Below are positions 57,880-64,000 of a DNA stretch of 64,000 nt, piece by piece. The stretch's first letter is position 1, and each line of letters starts with the position of its first letter. Position numbers and translations under genes: made by a program. The notes beneath the pieces are model-generated. The model was not told the DNA's origin and did not search any database. It worked only from the letters and a program-made list of their open reading frames with translations. This stretch comes from Paenibacillus montanisoli (GTDB lineage: Bacteria > Bacillota > Bacilli > Paenibacillales > Paenibacillaceae), in contig NZ_QLUW01000003.1 of the NCBI RefSeq assembly GCF_003268025.1, forward strand, positions 682,001 through 746,000, in the 5' to 3' direction.

Positions 57880-59054
57880 GGATGAACCTCCTGGATGGAT
57901 CTCCTTTGATTTCGGCTAAACGGAAATACCGGTTGCCTGCGTAAGGCGAGCTTTAAGGCATAACGAATCGGTCGTTCTACAGCCAGCCGTGCGGCCTGCT
58001 CATCGCTATCCAGCGACTTTCTGCCAGGCTTGGCGTTTGCTTCCAGCAGCCAGATCCGGCCGTCCGGCTCGATCCCATAATCGATCCCGAGCTCGGCAAT
58101 CCGGCCAAAACGATTTTCCAGCGCAGCGGCGGCCCGCTCGCTGATCCAGCGGATCCGCCCGAGCAGCCTGCCTGCGGCTTCACTGCCATAGCGTGCAGTT
58201 AAAGCATCCATCGCCGTTTGGGCGGAGCCGCCGCCGTGCAGGTTGGCGGTTACGCTTCCTGGTTGCCCTGTTCGGACAGCGGCGCCGGTGTAAGCCCACT
58301 TGCCTGTTTCATCCTTCTGGATCAGCACGCGAACGTCAAACGAGCAGCCGTCCTCGCCGGCAAGGGTCAAATAGGGTTGAACAATATAGGTCACGCCCGA
58401 GACGAAACGGTCCAGCCAGCGGGACGCGTCAGGCCAGTCGGAGAACGTTAGCGCCAGCATGCGGTTCCGCCGGTCTCTGCCGTCGATCTGCCAGCCGTCT
58501 CCCTTCCGGAGCAGGCGGATGGCGCCTTTTCCGTGGCTGCCCGCAGCGGGCTTGAGAAACAGTCCCTCCGGGTGCTGGTTCATCAGAGGCTTTAGCCCGG
58601 CCGCTCCTTCGAACTTGTAAGTGGCAGGCAGCCATGGAGACAGCTCCATATCGCGTTCCAGCCCGAGGTAAACGTCCAATTTACCGGGAAGGCTGCCATT
58701 CAGCAGCACGCAGGGCTTGAGCTTCTTCAGCTCCGCGAGCGCCGCGCGTCCGTCTCTATGCTGCGCGGCCGACTTCGGCAGCGCGCGGTCATAGAGCACG
58801 TCGGGGAGCGGACAGCTCTCCTGCCGCCACTCGCCCTGCCTCAGCACGTAGCCTTTGATGAAACGGCCCTGGGCCGCGGCGACATGCGTCGCGCAAAACA
58901 AATAGACGAACAGGCCAAGCGATTGCCCGTACCGGACCAACTGCCGGCAGAACGAATCTTCGGGCATCGCAAGCGGCCCTTCCTCGCCTAAGCTTGGGGA
59001 CCCTAATTCACTGATCAAAATGCCGAGGACGCTGCCGTGCTGAAGCTCAGCCAT
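57876..59054 (-). CDS. YheC/YheD family ATP-grasp protein, copy 4 (short type)
   Basis: A 392-residue paralogue beginning MAELQHGSVLGILISELG. The ATP-grasp core shows FLKPAAGSHGKGAIRLLRKG, GSVTANLHGGG and LGIDYGIEPDGRIWLLEANA. It is the most divergent and most G+C-rich of the set, with an Ala/Arg-rich composition. Start ATG 59054 with AGGAGG at 8 nt; a preceding GTG is less well spaced. Confidence 0.88.
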   Translation of the reverse strand: MAELQHGSVLGILISELGSPSLGEEGPLAMPEDSFCRQLVRYGQSLGLFVYLFCATHVAAAQGRFIKGYVLRQGEWRQESCPLPDVLYDRALPKSAAQHRDGRAALAELKKLKPCVLLNGSLPGKLDVYLGLERDMELSPWLPATYKFEGAAGLKPLMNQHPEGLFLKPAAGSHGKGAIRLLRKGDGWQIDGRDRRNRMLALTFSDWPDASRWLDRFVSGVTYIVQPYLTLAGEDGCSFDVRVLIQKDETGKWAYTGAAVRTGQPGSVTANLHGGGSAQTAMDALTARYGSEAAGRLLGRIRWISERAAAALENRFGRIAELGIDYGIEPDGRIWLLEANAKPGRKSLDSDEQAARLAVERPIRYALKLALRRQPVFPFSRNQRRSIQEVHP

Positions 59055-59073
59055 CACCGCTTCCTCCTTTACG

Positions 59074-60441
59074 TTAAAATTCAGCCAGATGCCTTGCGTA
59101 ACGGATCATATTTCGGACGGAAGGACGAATCTTCTGATCCGGCATCGGCGTGTTGTCGTTCTTGGACGGCTTGGAGTTGACCTCAAGCAGCCATACGCGG
59201 CCGCTTGCATCCATCGCCAGATCGATGCCGAGCTCGCCGAAATGGGCGGGAATGTGGGTATCGATCCCCTTGGCGATTTCCAGCGCGGCACGCTGCAGCT
59301 TCGCTGGCGCGTCATGACCGTTCGCGTGCGACAGGTTGGATTTGCTCACCGCTTCCCTGACCGTGCTCAACGTCCCGCCGCGGGCCAAGTTCGATACGAA
59401 ATGGTGAGAGCCGGCCGTACGGGCGACGATGGAAGTCAGCGCCCATATGCCCTTTTCGTTCTTCTGCACGAGCGCCCGGAAATCGACGGGGCGGCCCATA
59501 ATGTCGATTAAGTGCAGCCCTTGCTGGATTTGGTAACGGACCGTTTTCATTTTTCCTGCAAGGGAAGCATAAAGCTTATCAATCCCTCCGAAATGCTGCT
59601 TTCGCGTGCCGAGCGTTGTGGCATACTGGGCGGAATAGGAATTGGCATCCATGCGGGAGATTCGGATAATGCCTTTACCCAGGCTGCCGCGTACCGGCTT
59701 CAGGAAGACGGTATGATACTTTTGGCACATCGATTTCAACACCTGAGAGCTGCGCAGCACATGCGACTCCGGCAAATAGCGGCCCAGCGAAGGGTCCTTG
59801 CTCAGCGCCTCGAACACCTCCGCTTTATCGAGAAACTTCTCATTGAAGATGATGCTGTTGTGGCGAAGCATCGTTTCCTTGACGAAGAGCTGGACATTCG
59901 GCCTGTTTTCCAGCTTGCGCGAGGTTAGCCGGTTGTTGACCACGTCCGGCACGGGAACTATGATTTTCCGCCATCCGTCGGCATAGACCCAGCCTTCAAG
60001 GGAGTTGTAGTTGCCTTTAATATGATCAGGCGTGAAAAAGTACACGTGGGCGCCTTGCGCGGCGCAGGCGTCTACGAGCTCCTTGCAGAACAAGGTGATG
60101 TTTCCGAACGGCCGATCCTGCTGCTCAGGATTATCGCGGCTGATCAGCACGCCGATTAGCGGACCAAGCGCGAGCGTAGCGTTATCTTGACGGTATCGGA
60201 GCCGCAGCGTTGTTGTCGTTAGCAGCCCCATCGCCCGGGCTAAGCTCTGCCCGATGCGCATACCGTCAAACCGTTCGACCGGGACGACCTTGACATAATG
60301 GCGGAAGGCACCGAACTTCAGCAAAATCGGCTGTCCTTGCGGTATTTTCCATTGTCTCACATAAGCATCGCCGAGCATGATGGCATCATCCGGCAGGATG
60401 CCGGGACTGATCACCTGAACGGCGACTTTCGATTTCAGCAT
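59074..60441 (-). CDS. YheC/YheD family ATP-grasp protein, copy 5 (long, YheD-like)
   Basis: A 455-residue long-type member: N-terminal beta domain (VAVQVISPGILPDDAIMLGD), then LGPLIGVLISRDN, and the ATP-grasp core (VFLKPVRGSLGKGIIRISRM, ARTAGSHHFVSNLARGG, LGIDLAMDASGRVWLLEVNS). The start is ATG 60441 (MLKSKVAVQV) behind GGAAGGAGAT; an ATG 30 codons upstream exists but lacks an SD. It is the first gene of the five-copy operon. Confidence 0.89.
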   Translation of the reverse strand: MLKSKVAVQVISPGILPDDAIMLGDAYVRQWKIPQGQPILLKFGAFRHYVKVVPVERFDGMRIGQSLARAMGLLTTTTLRLRYRQDNATLALGPLIGVLISRDNPEQQDRPFGNITLFCKELVDACAAQGAHVYFFTPDHIKGNYNSLEGWVYADGWRKIIVPVPDVVNNRLTSRKLENRPNVQLFVKETMLRHNSIIFNEKFLDKAEVFEALSKDPSLGRYLPESHVLRSSQVLKSMCQKYHTVFLKPVRGSLGKGIIRISRMDANSYSAQYATTLGTRKQHFGGIDKLYASLAGKMKTVRYQIQQGLHLIDIMGRPVDFRALVQKNEKGIWALTSIVARTAGSHHFVSNLARGGTLSTVREAVSKSNLSHANGHDAPAKLQRAALEIAKGIDTHIPAHFGELGIDLAMDASGRVWLLEVNSKPSKNDNTPMPDQKIRPSVRNMIRYARHLAEF

Positions 60442-60700
60442 CGACGGATCTCCTTCCAAGCTGGAGGATGACGACGTGCAGCTTGCGGTCGTAGGGATTT
60501 TCACACGAATTACTTCATCATATGAGGACATCTATCCCTTGGTGATTGGCGGACATTCTCAGTTTTCATGAAATAGAGGGGGGAAATGCCCTTTTTCCGA
60601 GTACTTGACCTCGCATGCGGGCCGTGTCAGCAGGATGCGCATCTGCTAATATAGAACTAGTACAAGCCGTACACTCGGTAGGACAGAGGAGGAAACCGCC

Positions 60701-62047
60701 TTGATTTCCGGAGGAAAGGGGCAGGAGGCGCAGACGAAACACGAGCGTCTCATGCAGTATATCCAGCAGCTTGAAATCGGTACGAAATTATCCGTGCGCA
60801 CGATGGCCGAAGAGCTCGATGTCAGCGAAGGTACCGCCTACAAGGCCATTAAGGAAGCGGAGTCCACAGGACTGGTCAGCACGAAGGAACGGATCGGCAC
60901 CGTCCGGATTCAGCGGAAGAACCGGGAGTCGCTCGACCGGCTGACGTTCGGGGAAGTGGTCGACATCGTGCAAGGCGAGCTGTATGGCGGCGCGGCGGGA
61001 TTGGAGAAAACGCTGCATAAGTTCGTGATCGGCGCAATGGAGCTGGATGCGATGGTACGCTATATCGACGCGGGCAGTCTCTTGATCGTCGGCAACCGGC
61101 TTGGCGCGCACCGCTGCGCATTGGAGCAAGGGGCAGGGGTGCTGATTACGGGGGGCTTCGGCACGAGCGATGACGTCAAGAGGCTGGCGGATGAGCGGGG
61201 ACTGCCGATTATTTCGTCGAGACATGATACGTTCACGGTCGCATCGATGATCAACCGCGCCATGTTCGACCGGCTGATCCGGCAAAAAATCATGCTTGTC
61301 GAGGACATTGTCACCTACAGCCGTCCGGTCGAAACGATGAGGCTCGGCGAAACGAAGGCGGACTATGTCGCGCTCGCCAGCCGTGTCGGCGGCACGCGGT
61401 TTCCGGTACTGGATGAACGCGGACGAGTCATCGGCATTATGACGGCCAAGGATGCCGAAGGAGCGGCGGATTCCCAGCCCGTGGAGCGGTTGATGACGCG
61501 AAGCCCGATAACGGCTGCGCCGAACATCCCTATTGCATCGGCTGCGCATACGATGGCCGCGGAAGGAATCGACCTGCTGCCGATCGTAGACAAGAACCGC
61601 AAGCTGCTCGCGGCGCTCAGCCGCAGCGAAGTGCTTGAGGCGATGCGGTATGCGGGCAAACAGAAGGAATCGGGTGAAACGTTCGACGAATTGATTGGGG
61701 CGGGATTTGTGAAGAAAGAGGGTGAACAGGGTGGTCAGTGGCTGTACGAGGGACGGATTACGCCGCAAATGTCCGGCACGTTCGGCACCATTTCCGAAGG
61801 GGTGCTCGTCACCTTGATGAACCAGGCGGCAAGAGGGTTAATTCGTGAGCTGGGGAAGCGGGATTACGTCATTGAGAGCATGACGACGTATTTCGTCCGG
61901 CCCGTCCAGCTGGAGAGCGTGGTTGTCATCCAGCCGAGCCTGCTGGAGATGAGCCGCAAGAGCGCCAAGCTCGAAATCGAGCTGAAGGACCCCGGCGGCC
62001 TGGCTGCCAAAGCGCTGCTGACGGCGCAGCTGATCGATCCGTACTAA
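60701..62047 (+). CDS. ytoI: YtoI family protein: HTH, DRTGG, CBS pair and hotdog domains
   Basis: A 448-residue four-part protein. Residues 10-70 are a winged helix-turn-helix (LSVRTMAEELDVSEGTAYKA). About 80-190 is a DRTGG domain (GAGVLITGGFGTSDDVKRLA). About 195-315 is a CBS pair (LVEDIVTYSRP, VMGIMTAKD-like GIMTAKDAEG). About 330-445 is a hotdog thioesterase-like domain (GTISEGVLVTLMNQAARGLI). This is the YtoI architecture of Bacillales, a putative nucleotide-sensing regulator. TTG start behind GAGGAGG. It converges on ytpI with a 4-base overlap. Confidence 0.9.
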   Translation: MISGGKGQEAQTKHERLMQYIQQLEIGTKLSVRTMAEELDVSEGTAYKAIKEAESTGLVSTKERIGTVRIQRKNRESLDRLTFGEVVDIVQGELYGGAAGLEKTLHKFVIGAMELDAMVRYIDAGSLLIVGNRLGAHRCALEQGAGVLITGGFGTSDDVKRLADERGLPIISSRHDTFTVASMINRAMFDRLIRQKIMLVEDIVTYSRPVETMRLGETKADYVALASRVGGTRFPVLDERGRVIGIMTAKDAEGAADSQPVERLMTRSPITAAPNIPIASAAHTMAAEGIDLLPIVDKNRKLLAALSRSEVLEAMRYAGKQKESGETFDELIGAGFVKKEGEQGGQWLYEGRITPQMSGTFGTISEGVLVTLMNQAARGLIRELGKRDYVIESMTTYFVRPVQLESVVVIQPSLLEMSRKSAKLEIELKDPGGLAAKALLTAQLIDPY

Positions 62048-62340
62048 CCTTTCATCGAGCGGTAGATGCTATTGTTGCGCAAGCCTGCGAACAGGTTGAA
62101 CACGCCGAGAACGATGAACAAGGCGCCGATGATGACCTTGATCGTTGAGCCGCTATACGCCAGCATCATGAACAAGGCGATGAAGATCAGCATGACGCCC
62201 ATGCTCATATTCATCCGGGCGGCGTTCATGCCCCGAAGCCGGGCATCCGAGGAACGTCGCGCCTTATAGCTGAAATAAACCGAAAGCAGCGATGAACCGC
62301 AGACGATGATGACGATAGCCCAGTGTAAAGCAGTTTCCAT
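62044..62340 (-). CDS. ytpI: YtpI-like small membrane protein
   Basis: A 98-residue protein with three membrane helices (ALHWAIVIIVCGSSLLSVYF, MSMGVMLIFIALFMMLAYSG, VIIGALFIVLGVFNLFAGL) and a basic loop (YKARRSSDARLRGMNAARM). Sequence and position beside ytoI match YtpI of Bacillales. Function unknown. Its stop overlaps that of ytoI on the opposite strand. Confidence 0.82.
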   Translation of the reverse strand: METALHWAIVIIVCGSSLLSVYFSYKARRSSDARLRGMNAARMNMSMGVMLIFIALFMMLAYSGSTIKVIIGALFIVLGVFNLFAGLRNNSIYRSMKG

Positions 62341-62438
62341 GACTTCAATTGCAACTCCTTATAAGCTGTGCAGCTTCAATTTATGCCTCATTGTACCATG
62401 AATTGCAGCTGCAGGCGAAACGGTACATAACGCGGGGC

Positions 62439-62951
62439 TCAGTTGATCGGCCGATCGTACGCCTTCGCGCGGAACCAGACTTGAAGCACGTTATCGACGA
62501 CGAGTATCGTCCGGATCTCCACGGTGAACTCTTTATTTCCCTCGATCGTGTACATTTTGCCGTCGAGCAGCTTCCACGCCAGCTCGGCATTGGCATTGAT
62601 TTTGTAAATGCTGGTACCGACGAGCGCGTCCAAATCCTTCTTCAGCTTCGCTTTAAGCGCCGACTTTACGCTTTCATCCGTGATTTCGGGCCATTTGGGA
62701 TCCTTGCTGTCGAGTAAAATCGGCAATATGCTCTGAATGACCGTATGCTGATCTCTGAACTTATTCAGCTTCTCGATTCGATCCTCATATTCGTTCAGCT
62801 TGTCCTCCAGCGACGTATAGCTGTCCCTCAGCGCGTTGAAATTCATGAAGAACACGGCATGATAGGCCATTGCGCCGAGTATCGCGCCAAGCACGATGTA
62901 GGCCGCCGCCTGCACCAGCCTCGTATATCGTTCAAAAGGCGGTACCCGCAT
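62439..62951 (-). CDS. ytrI: Sporulation membrane protein YtrI
   Basis: A 170-residue protein with one N-terminal membrane helix (LVQAAAYIVLGAILGAMAYH), a coiled-coil segment (SLEDKLNEYEDRIEKLNKFR) and a C-terminal soluble domain. It matches YtrI, a sigma-E-controlled mother-cell protein needed for efficient sporulation. It follows ytrH at once (3-nt gap) on the same strand. Confidence 0.88.
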   Translation of the reverse strand: MRVPPFERYTRLVQAAAYIVLGAILGAMAYHAVFFMNFNALRDSYTSLEDKLNEYEDRIEKLNKFRDQHTVIQSILPILLDSKDPKWPEITDESVKSALKAKLKKDLDALVGTSIYKINANAELAWKLLDGKMYTIEGNKEFTVEIRTILVVDNVLQVWFRAKAYDRPIN

Positions 62952-62954
62952 CGG

Positions 62955-63281
62955 TCATCCCGCCCCTCTGCACAGCCATCGGATAAGCTCGGTACCCATA
63001 TGCGCGCCTAGAAACGCACACAGGATGTATGCGATTTGCAGCACAACCGGCGAAAGATGTCCTTCGATTAAATTGCTCTCGATGGCCCGCATCGGGTCGA
63101 TCGTACCGCCGACGGCAGCCACAAGCGCCCAAATTTTAAGCCTAGCGGCGGTATCGATCATAATGGCGGCCGGCGCGGCCAGCACGAAGACGGATCCGAT
63201 GCCCGCCAGCATGGAGCCGCCGAATACGACGCCGAAGGCGATGAAGAAGTCGATCGTTGCTTTCGTTAAGAAGGAGTCCAT
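62955..63281 (-). CDS. ytrH: Sporulation protein YtrH
   Basis: A 108-residue membrane protein with about three helices: FFIAFGVVFGGSMLAGIGSV, then LKIWALVAAVGGTIDPMRAIE and VVLQIAYILCAFLGAHMGTE. It is characteristic of YtrH. The start is ATG 63281 (MDSFLTKATIDF) with GGGTGAG upstream; a TTG two codons earlier is possible. It is first in the ytrHI operon, divergent from dnaE, and has a good sigma-E-type promoter upstream. Confidence 0.9.
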   Translation of the reverse strand: MDSFLTKATIDFFIAFGVVFGGSMLAGIGSVFVLAAPAAIMIDTAARLKIWALVAAVGGTIDPMRAIESNLIEGHLSPVVLQIAYILCAFLGAHMGTELIRWLCRGAG

Positions 63282-63339
63282 GGTCAAACGCTCACCCTTC
63301 CAGAGAACTAGGAGGCGCGCAGCTCGTCCCCCTTAGTCC

Positions 63340-63369
63340 ATTCTATGGGCGGGAGGGACGCCATTATGA
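63340..63369 (-). promoter_or_regulatory. Predicted sigma-E promoter of ytrHI
   Basis: Read on the minus strand: -35 TCATAAT (63369-63363), 15-bp spacer, -10 CATAGAAT (63347-63340), close to the KMATATT-N14-15-CATACANT consensus. B. subtilis ytrHI is sigma-E controlled. Confidence 0.7.
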
Positions 63370-63417
63370 TAAACTAGTATAAAATGATGCTTCGATAGAA
63401 AGAAAGAAGGAATGGCG

Positions 63418-64000
63418 ATGAGCGGAGGACACGATTTCGTACACTTACACGTTCATAGCGAATTCAGCCTGCTCGACGGGGCTGCGAGAATCCGGGAGCT
63501 CGTGGATCAAGCGGCCGCGCTTGGCATGAAGGCGCTCGCACTTACGGACCATGGCGTCATGTACGGCGCCGTGCCGTTCTATAAAGCTTGCAAGGCGCAC
63601 GGGATCAAGCCGATTCTCGGCTGCGAGATGTATTTGACAACCGGATCGCGCTTTGAGAAAGGCGCCCGCAAGGACAATCCGATTTATCATCTTATTTTGC
63701 TGGCGAAGAATGAAACCGGCTACCGCAATTTGATGAAGCTTTGCTCGATCGGCCACTTGGAGGGATTTCACTACAAGCCGCGCATCGACTTCGAATCGCT
63801 TGCAGCATATTCGGAGGGGCTGATCTGCCTTAGCTCCTGCCTGGGCAGTGAAATCGCGCAGCATCTGCTGCATGACCGGACCGAGCACGCGCTGCGTTCG
63901 GCGAACAGGTACCGCGATATATTCGGAGACGACTTCTACTTGGAGCTGCAAGACCACGGCATGCTGGAGCAGAAGAAGGTGCTGCAGGCGATGTTGGCGC
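63418..64000 (+). CDS. dnaE: DNA polymerase III subunit alpha DnaE, N-terminal part (3' truncated)
   Basis: The first 194 residues of DnaE run off the window edge. They cover the PHP domain: FVHLHVHSEFSLLDGAARI, LALTDHGVMYGAVPFYKACK and IKPILGCEMYL, followed by LICLSSCLGSEIAQHLL. In low-G+C Gram-positives DnaE extends primers before handing over to PolC. The start is ATG 63418, 7 nt behind AAGAAGG; ATG 63412 is too close to the SD. Adjacent divergent ytrHI is the usual Bacillales order. Confidence 0.95.
   Translation, partial: MSGGHDFVHLHVHSEFSLLDGAARIRELVDQAAALGMKALALTDHGVMYGAVPFYKACKAHGIKPILGCEMYLTTGSRFEKGARKDNPIYHLILLAKNETGYRNLMKLCSIGHLEGFHYKPRIDFESLAAYSEGLICLSSCLGSEIAQHLLHDRTEHALRSANRYRDIFGDDFYLELQDHGMLEQKKVLQAMLA

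Noticed and set aside
60442-60700. Sigma-E or sigma-K promoter for the ATP-grasp operon
   Set aside because: CATATGAT occurs at 60524-60517 on the minus strand, but no -35 element stands at the required distance, so no promoter is called.

Overview
The window looks like chromosomal DNA of an endospore-forming Paenibacillaceae member (Paenibacillus/Cohnella-like). Evidence: sporulation genes (prkA, spoVR, yhbH, cotJABC, yheC/yheD-type genes, ytrH/ytrI), the Bacillales ytoI/ytpI/ytrHI/dnaE neighbourhood, a sufCDSUB operon, strong Shine-Dalgarno sequences and frequent TTG/GTG starts. Most genes are moderately G+C-rich; two patches (about 2.7-7.25 kb and 38.9-40.2 kb) are visibly A+T-richer and look foreign or decayed. 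No rRNA, tRNA, CRISPR array or intact insertion sequence was seen.

Layout. 0-2.6 kb: 3' end of prkA, a phytanoyl-CoA dioxygenase-like gene and a stand-alone LytTR protein. 2.7-7.2 kb: a reactive-sulfur island (TauE/SafE exporter, rhodanese, TusA-rhodanese fusion, rhodanese-persulfide dioxygenase, TusA, DsrE-like protein and a CstR-type repressor) with ATACCC/GGGTAT operator-like palindromes. 7.3-18.2 kb: spoVR, an ankyrin gene with a probable nonsense codon, an ABC-F ATPase, an LTA-synthase-like enzyme, an MFS transporter, yhbH and a DUF2157/GDYXXLXY membrane pair. 18.3-26.7 kb: a GntR/LacI-type regulator, an ABC sugar importer, a GH38 alpha-mannosidase and a second dioxygenase, probably an alpha-mannoside uptake and degradation unit. 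26.8-33.5 kb: small membrane proteins, a PAS-GGDEF-EAL protein, yunC, mtnK-mtnA and a DUF1802 protein.

33.5-38.9 kb: sufCDSUB behind a promoter with Fur/PerR-like boxes. 38.9-40.2 kb: a genomic scar with an integrase tail, a GerA-like germination-protein fragment and a CBO0543-like membrane protein. 40.4-47.5 kb: molybdenum cofactor genes (a MoaD-MoaE fusion, moaA and a small oxidoreductase-like protein), a YunD-type nucleotidase and uppP, flanked by two HD-GYP paralogues. 47.7-53.6 kb: YfkAB-type radical SAM protein, CNNM/CorC protein, cotJABC, a phosphodiester glycosidase and a HAD hydrolase. 53.7-60.4 kb: five consecutive YheC/YheD ATP-grasp paralogues with a GNAT gene among them. 60.7-64.0 kb: ytoI, ytpI, ytrI, ytrH and the 5' end of dnaE.

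Main themes are sporulation (with good sigma-E-like promoters before spoVR, cotJA and ytrH), sulfur handling (persulfide detoxification, Fe-S assembly, methylthioribose salvage, Moco) and c-di-GMP turnover. All functional calls rest on motif and family recognition by eye, without database searches.
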